A stretch of 48,957 nucleotides of DNA, taken from positions 1-48,957 of the forward strand of contig NZ_LQOL01000070.1 of assembly GCF_002101555.1 (NCBI RefSeq), written 5' to 3'. This DNA comes from Mycolicibacterium canariasense (lineage in GTDB: Bacteria; Actinomycetota; Actinomycetes; Mycobacteriales; Mycobacteriaceae). How positions within the stretch are numbered: the stretch's first letter is position 1; each line of letters begins with the position of its first letter. The position numbers and the translations under genes were made by a program. The notes under the pieces are model-generated. The model was not told where the DNA came from and made no database searches. It saw nothing but the letters and a program-made list of their open reading frames with translations. Below are positions 32,507-40,143 of this stretch, one piece after another.

Positions 32507-33172
32507 TCACGCGGCCAACTCAACCGCTCGTAGTAATTGCTTGCCAACCCACTGCGTGTACGACGGGGGAATGCTCTCAGCGAGTTCTTCCCGGCTCATC
32601 CACTCGATGCCCATCACTTCACGGGCCTTAGCGATAGGCGACACATGCCCGGAAATGGACATGATCGTCCCCGGTTTCCAATGGCCGGCTTTAGAGGCTG
32701 GGATGACGTGCTTCGGGTGCTGTGGTGCGGTTATCGGGACGTTGGATTCGAAGAGGCGGTGCCGATACAGTTCCTGCCCGAACATCTGACCGCACAGCAT
32801 GACCGGATTCCTCAGCGGTGCACCGGGTACGTTCTCGATAACGTACGGGAGACCTGTTTCGAGGAGTAGTTCCCTGACTGGGTCGACAAGGTCTGGATAC
32901 TTGTTGGCGATCTCGGGGCGGCACTTACTCATCGCGGAATACCGTTGGCACGGCGGGGACGCGTGCACCGCGGCGAACGGCAGTTGGTGCGCGGCGATGA
33001 GACTGCCGCGACACCACGCTGAGAGGAAATGGCTAGCGTCGCCTTGGATGAACGTGAAGGGGTAGTTCGGCTGCGGGTTGATGTCGACGCCGACGACGTC
33101 GAATCCGGCGCGGTGGTATCCCGCCGCGGCGCCGCCAGCGCCGCAGAACAGGTCCAGTAGGAGTGGTTTCAT
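32507..33172 (-). CDS. DNA cytosine-5 methyltransferase
   Basis: 221 residues from an ATG overlapping the HNH stop. It contains motif I (LLLDLFCGAGGAAAGYHRAG), the catalytic loop with Cys75 (ASPPCQRYS), ENV of motif VI (VIENVPGAP), and C-terminal VMGIEWMSREELAESIPP with YTQWVG. It is shorter than typical bacterial enzymes, with a short target-recognition region, as in other phage Dcm-like enzymes. It has no partner restriction enzyme beside it, so it may protect phage DNA or modify its own sites. Confidence 0.88.
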   Translation of the reverse strand: MKPLLLDLFCGAGGAAAGYHRAGFDVVGVDINPQPNYPFTFIQGDASHFLSAWCRGSLIAAHQLPFAAVHASPPCQRYSAMSKCRPEIANKYPDLVDPVRELLLETGLPYVIENVPGAPLRNPVMLCGQMFGQELYRHRLFESNVPITAPQHPKHVIPASKAGHWKPGTIMSISGHVSPIAKAREVMGIEWMSREELAESIPPSYTQWVGKQLLRAVELAA

Positions 33173-33516
33173 ACGTCCTCGATTCGTCCGTCGTCGGTCA
33201 ACAACACCCACCCCGACTCCCCCGTGTAAATGTCAAACCGCAACACAGGAACCTTCTCCGGGCTCATCCACGGTCGAACGTGGAAGCCCTCTTCTTCAGC
33301 GTCATTCGGGTTGTGCTCGACCCACGAATGACATCCACCAGGGCTGGTTCCGTGGCCGCAGAGCATCACACAATTTTGCGGGGTCCACTGGCCGCCCTGG
33401 GACCTTTTAACCCTGTGGTGCAGGGTGAGTCCGCGGACGCGGGCGTGGACGCTGCAGCGTTCGCAGCACCCGCCGGCCCGGTCCTTGACGATCCTCCGGC
33501 ATGTCGATTCGTTCAT
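33169..33516 (-). CDS. HNH endonuclease
   Basis: 115 residues from the ATG at 33516. CCERCSVHARVRGLTLHHRV with the His-His pair, then WTPQNCVMLCG and GCHSWVEHNP, is a full HNH site with zinc-binding cysteines. ATGA overlaps on both sides tie it to the methylase and the next nuclease. Whether it cuts foreign DNA or phage intermediates is not known. Confidence 0.83.
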   Translation of the reverse strand: MNESTCRRIVKDRAGGCCERCSVHARVRGLTLHHRVKRSQGGQWTPQNCVMLCGHGTSPGGCHSWVEHNPNDAEEEGFHVRPWMSPEKVPVLRFDIYTGESGWVLLTDDGRIEDV

Positions 33517-34025
33517 GGGTTCACACCCAGGTTGATGTACCGCCAAACACCAGATGGGTGCAGCCCGAAACGCCGCCCGATCTCGATCGTTGACAATCCC
33601 TGCGCGTAGAGCTCGCGCATACGCTGCGTTCTACGGTCACGGTCGAATCGCCGATTCTCGGCATGCGCCGCTTTCCACATAGCTCCGAAGGTATTGAACG
33701 GCGCCCATGTTCGACGCTCGTGACTGTGGTGGGAGGTGTGTTCCTCCGCGGTCATCTGCACAAGATTCTCAGGGCGGTTATCCGACCGATCCTTGTTCTT
33801 ATGGTGGACGTGCTCGGCAGTTGTCACAGCACCGTCGAAGACGCGATGCTCATACGTCTCCACGTACTGAGCGACACCGACCTTCCACCGAAGCCGGATG
33901 TATCCAGACCCTGTGCTGTAGCGCCGCGGCGGGTGTTGGGGAACGGCTTCTCCGGGTCGCAGTTGCCGGATGGTGTCCTTGAATTGTCTCGTCACTGTGT
34001 CCGCCTTCCGCAGCGTTCGCAGCAT
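33513..34025 (-). CDS. HNH homing endonuclease with HTH
   Basis: 170 residues. The N-terminal half has the NUMOD-like Y-E-H-R ... V-H-H-K-N-K-D-R-S-D-N-RPENL pattern of HNH homing endonucleases. The C-terminal 50 residues (RMRELYAQGLSTIEIGRRFG, LHPSGVWRYI) form a helix-turn-helix. It may be a mobile gene that has settled next to the methylase. Confidence 0.83.
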   Translation of the reverse strand: MLRTLRKADTVTRQFKDTIRQLRPGEAVPQHPPRRYSTGSGYIRLRWKVGVAQYVETYEHRVFDGAVTTAEHVHHKNKDRSDNRPENLVQMTAEEHTSHHSHERRTWAPFNTFGAMWKAAHAENRRFDRDRRTQRMRELYAQGLSTIEIGRRFGLHPSGVWRYINLGVNP

Positions 34026-34068
34026 TGACTAGCCCGTAATCGGAGGGCGGCGCGGGTCTTCCGGGGTA

Positions 34069-34155
34069 TCACCACCACCTCGCACCGATAGCCAAAGTGA
34101 CAGCGACACCAATAAACGTGACCAGGAACGCCACAGCAGCAGCCTTATCAGTCAT
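34069..34155 (-). CDS. 28-residue single-span membrane peptide
   Basis: ATG overlaps the end of the upstream small gene by eight bases. Peptide MTDKAAAVAFLVTFIGVAVT, then LAIGARWW, is one membrane helix. The neighbouring chain has several peptides of this kind. Low certainty because of length. Confidence 0.45.
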   Translation of the reverse strand: MTDKAAAVAFLVTFIGVAVTLAIGARWW

Positions 34156-34309
34156 CCTCCAGCTCCACCCCTTCAGGAAGCACGTCCCACGCCTCACTGT
34201 GAATCAGTTGGCCGTCACACCAGTTATTGCGCGCATCGGCGGCGCTATCGGCCTCGACGATGTAAATCTCCGTTACCCGACCGGTGCAGGTGACTCGGTA
34301 AGTTGGCAT
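34148..34309 (-). CDS. Small protein of unknown function
   Basis: 53 residues from an ATG with AAGGA upstream and a one-base overlap with the preceding gene. MPTYRVTCTGRVTEIYIVEA, then ADARNNWCDGQLI and an acidic end, looks like a small alpha/beta protein. Confidence 0.6.
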   Translation of the reverse strand: MPTYRVTCTGRVTEIYIVEADSAADARNNWCDGQLIHSEAWDVLPEGVELEDD

Positions 34310-34479
34310 CATTCCTTGCCTTTCATGAGTTTGTTTTGCCGGTAGTGGTGAACCACCCGATTCAACGGTGTCCCGGTAATCGACCGGCAGGGGATGCCGG
34401 GTGGGGCTTTACACACTCCACAGGTGACGGTGAGGCACGCGGCCACAACAGGATCCGCAGGGTCACACCAATCAACCAC
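34309..34479 (-). CDS. Small zinc-finger protein
   Basis: 56 residues from a GTG with GGGGGTGG upstream. ACLTVTCGVCKAPPGIPCRS followed by TPLNRVVHHYRQN matches the short zinc-finger type (CxVC-APxGxPC ... H) common in actinobacteriophages. It may bind nucleic acid. Confidence 0.68.
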   Translation of the reverse strand: MVDWCDPADPVVAACLTVTCGVCKAPPGIPCRSITGTPLNRVVHHYRQNKLMKGKE

Positions 34480-34500
34480 CGAGAACCACCCCCTATGTCA
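34476..34500 (-). promoter_or_regulatory. Partial type A start element
   Basis: Minus strand TGACATAGG, then a GTTC and CGGTG region similar to the copy at 26930-26954. It includes the ribosome site and start of the 34309-34479 gene. Confidence 0.35.
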
Positions 34501-34578
34501 GGTTGGTGGAGTTAGCGGGTAGGCGTCGAACTCAAGAACGTAATTCAGTCCGGGATGCCCTGGTAGTTCTGTTCTCAT
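34498..34578 (-). CDS. Micro-ORF, 26 residues
   Basis: ATG overlaps the upstream stop. Peptide starts MRTELPGHPGLNYVLEFDAY. It fills the gap to the zinc-finger gene. Low certainty. Confidence 0.35.
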   Translation of the reverse strand: MRTELPGHPGLNYVLEFDAYPLTPPT

Positions 34579-34865
34579 GACCACGATTCACGCCCCATGT
34601 ACCAGTCGCAGCCGCACCCGTTGTAGGCGCACAGAGTGTGACGGCCGCTGGTGATCCGGACGGTGGTCTCATCGAAGTCGTAATCCATGTGTCGACCTTC
34701 CATGTGGCCACACACAGGACACACTGACAACTTGGCCTTAAGTGGGGTCGGCATTGATTGACACGTCTGGTGGTACGACAACCCGATACGTCCGCCGAAC
34801 AGATCGAACACGGCCTCACCGTCGGGTATGACTTCCCCGCACGTCGCGCATTGCTCTTTGCTCAT
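34575..34865 (-). CDS. Protein with two zinc sites
   Basis: 96 residues. CATCGEVIPDGEAVFDLFGG with H and C following, and SVCPVCGHMEGRH, suggest two zinc knuckles; the end has CAYNGCGCDWY. A B-type element and AAGGGA precede the ATG. Function unknown. Confidence 0.7.
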   Translation of the reverse strand: MSKEQCATCGEVIPDGEAVFDLFGGRIGLSYHQTCQSMPTPLKAKLSVCPVCGHMEGRHMDYDFDETTVRITSGRHTLCAYNGCGCDWYMGRESWS

Positions 34866-34877
34866 CTCTGTTTCCCT

Positions 34878-34894
34878 TCACTGATAACCGAGCG
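34878..34894 (-). promoter_or_regulatory. Start-associated element, type B copy 4 (weak)
   Basis: Minus strand CGCTCGGTTATCAGTGA: shares CGC and TTATC with other copies, but is the most divergent. It lies before the start of 34575-34865. Confidence 0.4.
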
Positions 34895-34899
34895 TTGTG

Positions 34900-35895
34900 T
34901 CATGAGGCGGCCTGGTCTCTCGCCGCTTCCACCGGCTTCGCATCCAACGCCTGAGCGCGGGCCATCATCGCCTCCTGCACCGTAGGACCGTCCTGCACAC
35001 CAACATTCAGAACCTCCGCCGCCTTCGCATCACGCCAAACCCTCGTCAACTCATCCTTGGATTCAGCGCGGGCGATGTCGTCGAGGAAGTCCAACACCTT
35101 GTCCTGCACTGACGTGAGGTCCCGGACGTGAGCGGTCTTCGGGTCACACTTGAGGATGTCGAAGACCAACTGTTCCAACGTCAAATCCGGCACCCGCCTG
35201 GGTTTGTCTTCGCCGGGGACGATGCCGGCATGCACGCTCCTGGCCCCCACAATCAACGGGTGCTCAGTCCTCGACAACCTCACCCATACGGAAGCATCGA
35301 AGGCCAGGTTCTTCTGCCCTTCCACCTTCCACGTCCGATTCTTCGTGGGTTGACCGTTCTCCATCGCCACCTGATCCGCGCCGCGGGCAATCATCACCAC
35401 AATCCCCGGGAACCGCATCAGGATCCGCATCAACTCCTTATGCCGCGCGGTGGCCAGGTTCCACAGATCTGTTGTGATCTGAATCTCCGCTTCGGGGTCC
35501 TTCTCCAACTTCTTCCGGTTGACCTCCCGCCTCCTGGCTTTGCTATCGACCCAGTCTTTGAGGTCGTCCCATTCTGCGGTCATCGAATCGATGACCAGGA
35601 CGACGGGTTTGTCACCGTCCTTCACCGCTTTCGCTGCGACGTCGCGGGCGTCCTCTATCTGCCCGATGATCGACGGCCACGTGCCGTCGTGCTCGATCAC
35701 CTCGTACCGGGCGCCGGGGATGGACCCGTATTCGTCTGCGGCGCCTTCGGACCAGTCCAGCCACAACGTCCGCCCAACCTTGTCCGATGCGGAGAGGACA
35801 GCGGCGGCCCAAGATTTGCCCGCTTTCTCGCTACCTTCAACAAGGATGAGGGGCCACGGAACTGCGCCGGTTGGTGGTCTGGTTTTGAGCGTCAT
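34900..35895 (-). CDS. RecA-like AAA ATPase (Sak4-type)
   Basis: 331 residues from the ATG at 35895. Walker A GSEKAGKS (21-28), Walker B VVLVIDSM (98-105), then MIARGADQ and VEGQKNLAFDASVWVRLSR match RecA-fold phage ATPases of the Sak4 group, thought to act in recombination or DNA processing. The N-terminus before the P-loop is short. The C-terminal 80 residues are helical and may bind partners. ATGA overlap with the upstream gene. Confidence 0.8.
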   Translation of the reverse strand: MTLKTRPPTGAVPWPLILVEGSEKAGKSWAAAVLSASDKVGRTLWLDWSEGAADEYGSIPGARYEVIEHDGTWPSIIGQIEDARDVAAKAVKDGDKPVVLVIDSMTAEWDDLKDWVDSKARRREVNRKKLEKDPEAEIQITTDLWNLATARHKELMRILMRFPGIVVMIARGADQVAMENGQPTKNRTWKVEGQKNLAFDASVWVRLSRTEHPLIVGARSVHAGIVPGEDKPRRVPDLTLEQLVFDILKCDPKTAHVRDLTSVQDKVLDFLDDIARAESKDELTRVWRDAKAAEVLNVGVQDGPTVQEAMMARAQALDAKPVEAARDQAAS

Positions 35896-36176
35896 CGCTG
35901 TTCCTCCAGAACCCTCGTCAGCATGTCCCGCAGGCCGGTCAGTTCTTCGCGGCTGAACCGGCCAGCCACCCATCCCTGAGTCCTAGATGCATTGGTTTTC
36001 TTCAGCTCGAACTCGCGCCCATAGTGGCGGCGGTCGAAATCGTGCTCGCGAAGTTCGATCACCTGCCAGTGATCCTCAGTCTTGTACCCATCGAAGTCGG
36101 GGTGAGTAAGATCGCTCATCACTGATATGTAGAGGCCGAGGATGGGTTCACCCCATTGGGTTTGGTACTGGCTCAT
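35892..36176 (-). CDS. Phage protein of unknown function
   Basis: 94 residues from the ATG at 36176 (MSQYQTQWGEPILGLYISVM). Beta-rich, ending in FSREELTGLRDMLTRVLEEQ. Translated with the ATPase gene by overlap; it may act with it, but this is a guess from position. Confidence 0.62.
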   Translation of the reverse strand: MSQYQTQWGEPILGLYISVMSDLTHPDFDGYKTEDHWQVIELREHDFDRRHYGREFELKKTNASRTQGWVAGRFSREELTGLRDMLTRVLEEQR

Positions 36177-36343
36177 GGTGTTTCTTTCTCGTGTTTCATG
36201 GTTAATTCCAACAGGATTCCCCAACATGCCCGGCAGTGATGCTCAAGGAAGTGGGCTGCAGCTTCTCGTGGGGTGACACCCCCCAACGGGGTATCCCACA
36301 CTGGTTCCGGTATCCCCTTAAGGGGATGCTCTGGGTCGAACAT
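36173..36343 (-). CDS. Small protein of unknown function
   Basis: 56 residues from the ATG at 36343, which shares one base with the upstream TGA. PLGGVTPREAAAHFLEHHCR and ACWGILLELT: helical, with two cysteines. No family. Confidence 0.58.
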   Translation of the reverse strand: MFDPEHPLKGIPEPVWDTPLGGVTPREAAAHFLEHHCRACWGILLELTMKHEKETP

Positions 36344-36492
36344 CAGGCCGCCTTGAACTTGTTGCACCCGCAGCGGGTATAGAAATGCCCCACCTCACGG
36401 CAGAATGTTTTGTGAAGACCACACCCAACACACACCCGGCAATACCCCGACCACCGGTGATGACCATCAACCAGATGAGAACAAGTACACAA
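36343..36492 (-). CDS. Cysteine-rich zinc-finger-like protein
   Basis: 49 residues from a TTG at 36492 with AGGGGA five bases upstream (a TTG at 36516 is an alternative). Sequence contains CTCSHLVDGHHRW, YCRVCVGCGLHKTFCRE and YTRCGCNK: nine Cys and several His, surely metal-binding. A type A element lies about 45 bases upstream. Confidence 0.6.
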   Translation of the reverse strand: MCTCSHLVDGHHRWSGYCRVCVGCGLHKTFCREVGHFYTRCGCNKFKAA

Positions 36493-36509
36493 TGGAATCC
36501 CCTGTGGTT

Positions 36510-36535
36510 GTGCCAAATAACGCAGTCTTATGTCA
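36510..36535 (-). promoter_or_regulatory. Start-associated element, type A copy 2
   Basis: Minus strand TGACATAAG, 5 bases, GTTATT, 2 bases, GCAC. Same as 28462-28487 in its fixed positions, although the two overlap differently with the upstream genes' stops, so coding constraint does not explain it. Confidence 0.6.
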
Positions 36536-36760
36536 GGCTGTCAACTCGGAGCGATGTAAGGTTCTACCAACCAGGTAGGCACCGATCAGTTGCGAGTCGA
36601 ATGACGAATACTGCCTGCGTTCCTTGATGCCCATCGACTCCACGACGGCTTGGACCATTGCTATGTAACGTCTCTGATCAGTGCGTTCGTGATACCAAGG
36701 CCAGACTGCACCAATGTCAGCATCGTGCGCCGCCTTGGCTGCTGCCTCTATCCAGTTCAT
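36533..36760 (-). CDS. Phage protein of unknown function
   Basis: 75 residues, helical (MNWIEAAAKAAHDADIGAVW, YIAMVQAVVESMG). AAGGAG precedes the ATG, and a B-type element lies further upstream. No family. Confidence 0.68.
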   Translation of the reverse strand: MNWIEAAAKAAHDADIGAVWPWYHERTDQRRYIAMVQAVVESMGIKERRQYSSFDSQLIGAYLVGRTLHRSELTA

Positions 36761-36779
36761 TTTTAAGACTCCTTGCTGA

Positions 36780-36797
36780 ATGCCGATAAACGTTGCG
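36780..36797 (-). promoter_or_regulatory. Start-associated element, type B copy 3
   Basis: Minus strand CGCAACGTTTATCGGCAT, between the stop of 36798-36986 and the AAGGAG of the next gene. Confidence 0.5.
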
Positions 36798-36986
36798 CTA
36801 TGCCGGTGTTTGCATGCGGTTCAGGGTGTTCCGCGCCCACCCCAAATAACAGGTGAAGCGTTGCGCATCCTCTGTGTGGGTTGGGTCGGGGTCCGCCCGG
36901 TACGCCGCAGCCTCGGCCTGCAGCTCCGCTAGCAGCAGCCGCATCCGCACCAACTGGGTATCAACATCAACCGGGATAAGAGTCAT
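36798..36986 (-). CDS. Small helical protein
   Basis: 62 residues from an ATG overlapping the upstream stop. VDTQLVRMRLLLAELQAEAA and FTCYLGWARNTLNRM are amphipathic helices. The longer open frame upstream is a shadow of the HTH gene. Confidence 0.6.
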   Translation of the reverse strand: MTLIPVDVDTQLVRMRLLLAELQAEAAAYRADPDPTHTEDAQRFTCYLGWARNTLNRMQTPA

Positions 36987-37729
36987 GCTGTTTTCCTCCT
37001 TGCAGAGCACAGTGAGTACAGTTCGTTCGGGACGGGAATGTTGTTGCGGCGCATCGACGCCGCCAGCGAATCCGGCAGCAACCCCAACCGGCGCGGCAAC
37101 TCCAACAACGGGATACCGATACTGATCGCATCCTCGTACCGCTCCAGAAACGACGCATACCGGTCTCCCAGGTTGGGGGTTTCGTTGGGGTCGTCGATGC
37201 AATCCCAACCCAGCGGCGGCGGCCACCCCGACGCGTGGGCGTAGTTGCGGGCACGCACCGACTTCCCCGGCGTCATGCACAACTCGCGGAACAACGCATC
37301 GATCGCGCGGGCCTTATCAGCGCGTATCCGTTTGTGCTGCATGGTGTGCCACAACCGTTGAGGCGTCATCTTCAACCGGCGGGCGCACTCGGCCTGTGAC
37401 CACCCGATCGCCATCAACGCCTGGATCCGGCGGGCCGACCCCAGCGAATCCACCATCCCATCACCATCCACGACGGGGATGGACATGATGGCGGTGTACG
37501 TGGCGCGTTGGACTGTTCGGGCGCCACGGATGTAGTACACGCCCTGATCGGTGAGCCCTGCTGCTTGGGCGATGGCCGCCCATGTCCACCCGGCCGCCCG
37601 TAAACGGTCCATGTGTGCGCGTACAGGTTGGGCTGGCATGAAACCGGTGTCTGGTGAGGCGATGTAGTGCTTGTAGCACAACCCGGCTCGTTCTACCTTG
37701 TAGGGGCATTTCGGCCGGGAGCACTTCAC
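36983..37729 (-). CDS. HTH DNA-binding protein with N-terminal zinc motif
   Basis: 248 residues. The N-terminus has CSRPKCPYKVERAGLCYKHY (a Cys3His zinc motif). Then several helix-turn-helix-like units follow: AAGWTWAAIAQAAGLTDQGV, AIGWSQAECARRLKMTPQRL, and the C-terminal LPRRLGLLPDSLAASMRRNN. Such proteins are usually annotated as phage DNA-binding proteins and may regulate right-arm transcription. The start overlaps the next gene by four bases. Confidence 0.75.
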   Translation of the reverse strand: MKCSRPKCPYKVERAGLCYKHYIASPDTGFMPAQPVRAHMDRLRAAGWTWAAIAQAAGLTDQGVYYIRGARTVQRATYTAIMSIPVVDGDGMVDSLGSARRIQALMAIGWSQAECARRLKMTPQRLWHTMQHKRIRADKARAIDALFRELCMTPGKSVRARNYAHASGWPPPLGWDCIDDPNETPNLGDRYASFLERYEDAISIGIPLLELPRRLGLLPDSLAASMRRNNIPVPNELYSLCSARRKTA

Positions 37730-38274
37730 TTCTCACCCCCGGGTACACCCCATTCCAGGCATGCTTGCTTGTACTGGGCGCGCAGGTAGGCGAGTTGTTG
37801 GAGGGCTTCGTCCCGCTCCCCCCGAACAAGCCTGTACGCGTTCTCCAAAGCCTCGTTGACCGCCAGCTTGGCCTGCAAGGCGTCGATGATCTCCTGCGAT
37901 GACGCACCCGTGCCGCACGCTCCGTCGAATGCCAGCATGAGCACATCCACCCATTCCGACAGGTCGTTACCCGAATCGACCACCTCGACCAGTTCCTTGC
38001 GGATGTGATCGACAACGCCAGCCAGTCGGGGGTAGGGGCCGAACGTGTTCTCGCTCCATGTCCGCTGCCGGTCGAGATGGGCAGCGTCGATGGCGGCAGC
38101 TGGCGGGTCAGGCTCAGGGATATTGGCGCCGTTGAGTTCCAATCCCATCGCCTGCTTGATGTCACGCACGAGGCATCGGGTGGTAACGCTGTTGTACGAG
38201 TCGTAGAGGTCGGGATCGCGCAGAACCTCGCGGATGCGGGCCAGCTTCCGTGCGTCGTCGGTGCGGTCGTTCAT
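37726..38274 (-). CDS. Putative dATP/dGTP diphosphohydrolase (MazG-like)
   Basis: 182 residues with CAGGAGG before the ATG. Residues 74-120 (ENTFGPYPRLAGVVDHIRKE, ELVEVVDSGNDLSEWVDVLM) match the DUF550/MazG-like helical EExxE ... D core of nucleotide pyrophosphohydrolases. The N- and C-terminal regions are helical. It may adjust nucleotide pools during lytic growth. A B-type element lies upstream. Confidence 0.75.
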   Translation of the reverse strand: MNDRTDDARKLARIREVLRDPDLYDSYNSVTTRCLVRDIKQAMGLELNGANIPEPDPPAAAIDAAHLDRQRTWSENTFGPYPRLAGVVDHIRKELVEVVDSGNDLSEWVDVLMLAFDGACGTGASSQEIIDALQAKLAVNEALENAYRLVRGERDEALQQLAYLRAQYKQACLEWGVPGGEK

Positions 38275-38297
38275 GGCTTTCCTCCTGGTGATATTTC

Positions 38298-38314
38298 GTA
38301 CCGATAAGTGGGCG
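38298..38314 (-). promoter_or_regulatory. Start-associated element, type B copy 2
   Basis: Minus strand CGCCCACTTATCGGTAC, one mismatch from 28777-28793; lies upstream of the CAGGAGG of the diphosphohydrolase gene. Confidence 0.6.
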
Positions 38315-38324
38315 GTATGCCGTG

Positions 38325-38471
38325 TTAGGTGCAGATGATTTCGCCGATTGGGTACGGCTCGGTGTCTTCGATGTACTTGATGCACAAGCACCGTTCGCAA
38401 TGTTTTTCGGGGTGTGCTGGGTGACCACACAAGCAGTCCAGCAACATGTGAAACCAAGGAACACGACTCAC
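38325..38471 (-). CDS. Small cysteine-rich protein
   Basis: 48 residues from a GTG that overlaps the upstream TGA (GTGA). MLLDCLCGHPAHPEKHCERC followed by LCIKYIEDTE: Cys/His spacing typical of a zinc finger. Function unknown. Confidence 0.58.
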   Translation of the reverse strand: MSRVPWFHMLLDCLCGHPAHPEKHCERCLCIKYIEDTEPYPIGEIICT

Positions 38472-38833
38472 GGTGCGGCCTCCAGGTTCTCGGCGTCACC
38501 CGTCGGGTGAAGTTGGCATGGAAGCGCGTAATGCTCTCCGTCGCGCTCGACCGGGCACCAGCACGCGTCCTGCCACGTGAGCCTGAACCTGGCCTTGGCC
38601 CCTTTCCGCCACCCCTTACGTTCGGGGCGGCTGAATACGCCTTCCATGTCCCATGAGTCGCCGCATTCGAGACAGTGAAAATCCGGCCCATACCAAGGGC
38701 TGCGCTCCATACGCACGATGCGGGACTGCCATCCCTTCGGGCACTTGCCGTAGCACTTCCCGATCTGCCGCTGCCGCGCCCCGCCACGGGTTGGCTGGCA
38801 GACGATCACCCCGCCATAGCTTGTGCAGCTCAT
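38468..38833 (-). CDS. Zinc-site protein of unknown function
   Basis: 121 residues. CYGKCPKGW, FHCLECGDSWD and CWCPVERDG suggest metal binding in the middle and C-terminal parts; the N-terminus is basic. ATGA overlap with the DUF732 gene upstream. Confidence 0.66.
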   Translation of the reverse strand: MSCTSYGGVIVCQPTRGGARQRQIGKCYGKCPKGWQSRIVRMERSPWYGPDFHCLECGDSWDMEGVFSRPERKGWRKGAKARFRLTWQDACWCPVERDGEHYALPCQLHPTGDAENLEAAP

Positions 38834-39165
38834 GCGCCGCGCCCTCCAACCTTCATGGTTTCTGGGCAGTACGCTTCCACCGCGGCATCCACCAACACCC
38901 CCACCAACGACAACGGCAGTTTGTCCGCCGCAGACGCTGCGGCCGCAACGACATCCCTCCGCGACAACCCAGATAGGAGGGCCTCACAAATCGTGTGCCC
39001 CACCTCAATCGCATCCGACGCAGACGTATACGCAATGTGGTTGCGGTCCAACACCATCAGAAACCCGATATCCTCATACGGGCCGGCGTGGGCTGGTGGT
39101 ATACACGCGGCCAGGGGGAACATCCACATCCCCACCAAGCACACGAAACCGAACGCTGTGCGCAT
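38830..39165 (-). CDS. DUF732-like secreted protein
   Basis: 111 residues from the ATG at 39165. An N-terminal signal (hydrophobic to about residue 26) ends either at a lipobox-like LAAC (18-21) or at PPAHA. The mature part (PYEDIGFLMVLDRNHIAYTS, GHTICEALLSGLSRRDV, then LVDAAVEAYCPE) matches the helical DUF732 fold with its two conserved cysteines. This family is mainly mycobacterial and host-encoded, so the prophage may carry an exported cargo protein. Its place in a lytic gene chain, with ATGA/TGATG overlaps, argues that it is made with early genes. Confidence 0.8.
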   Translation of the reverse strand: MRTAFGFVCLVGMWMFPLAACIPPAHAGPYEDIGFLMVLDRNHIAYTSASDAIEVGHTICEALLSGLSRRDVVAAAASAADKLPLSLVGVLVDAAVEAYCPETMKVGGRGA

Positions 39166-39416
39166 CATCCCTCCCATGGATACCGGCCGCCATACGCCAC
39201 CGGCCCCCGCGGGCGCGGCCGATCAAGACGCTCGTAGTCGGAGAAGGACTTCCACCCGGTCTCTCCGCGGTCGTCGGCGGTGTGTCCGCAGCACGGGGTC
39301 TTCCACATCGAGCAGTCGATGTAGCGGGCGGTCACTTCAACGGTGCCGAGGTCGTAGATGCCTGAGCACCAACGGCAGCGGACGGGCTGCGACATACCTT
39401 CGATATGCGTGCTCAT
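39165..39416 (-). CDS. Zinc-ribbon-like protein
   Basis: 83 residues. PVRCRWCSGIYDLG and DCSMWKTPCCGHTADD form a probable zinc ribbon. The C-terminal part is basic and Gly/Pro-rich. Function unknown. Confidence 0.68.
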   Translation of the reverse strand: MSTHIEGMSQPVRCRWCSGIYDLGTVEVTARYIDCSMWKTPCCGHTADDRGETGWKSFSDYERLDRPRPRGPVAYGGRYPWEG

Positions 39417-39775
39417 GCTGCACCGTCCATGCGGTTGATGAGTTCACCGTCGCCGGCCCACTCCCACAACACATCAAACGACGGCCACACCGGTTCCCCC
39501 GAAACCAACGGGGTATCCAGGAAGTCGTAGAGGGCCACCAGGCGGTCCCCGGCCGCGTCAAGTTCATGCGGCCAAAACCACTCCCCCAACCCGCCAACAA
39601 CGTCATCAATCAACGACTGAAAGCGGGCCTCCAACTCGTCGACACGGACATGGAACTCCAACACCGCGTTACGCTCCACCATCTCCGGCGGGGCCACGAG
39701 GGTGGGAAGGTCAGACCACTTCGACTGAAACCCGGGCGGGAATGACGGGATGATCCTCGGCAACTCGATAGTCAT
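39413..39775 (-). CDS. Phage protein of unknown function
   Basis: 120 residues; helical middle (VRVDELEARFQSLIDDVVGG) with a Trp-rich, acidic C-terminal half. Tight ATGA overlaps with both neighbours. No family. Confidence 0.66.
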   Translation of the reverse strand: MTIELPRIIPSFPPGFQSKWSDLPTLVAPPEMVERNAVLEFHVRVDELEARFQSLIDDVVGGLGEWFWPHELDAAGDRLVALYDFLDTPLVSGEPVWPSFDVLWEWAGDGELINRMDGAA

Positions 39776-40143
39776 TTCACCGGCTCCGCTTCCAGGATGG
39801 CGAGGGCCTCAGCGGGCCAGTACGTTCCCGAGCCCCACCCCCCAGTCTGCTTCTTGGGGTCCCATCCAGGGGTGTCCGATTGCCATGTCCAGCAATCGAT
39901 GATGTCCCCGTCGACATCCAGTTCCGGGATAGCCCAGGTGGATGCCAGGTAGACGTACGTGTCGTCCTCGGGTACAGGTTGGCCGTCGGCGAATATCTCC
40001 CCGCCAGTCCATTCCCAGTCGCCGGACAACCCGGCGGACGCATCCTGCGCCCCGCGTTCCGTGATGATCTTGGCGGCTTTTACCCAGTCGAACACACGGA
40101 CCGGGTTGCCGCGGTTGGCGTCGCCCATTGCGAACGCCGTCAT
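39772..40143 (-). CDS. Phage protein of unknown function
   Basis: 123 residues. The N-terminal part (FDWVKAAKIITERGAQDASA) resembles a small helical domain seen in actinobacteriophages, followed by Trp-rich GDWEWTGGEIFADGQPV. Acidic. No known activity. Confidence 0.68.
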   Translation of the reverse strand: MTAFAMGDANRGNPVRVFDWVKAAKIITERGAQDASAGLSGDWEWTGGEIFADGQPVPEDDTYVYLASTWAIPELDVDGDIIDCWTWQSDTPGWDPKKQTGGWGSGTYWPAEALAILEAEPVK

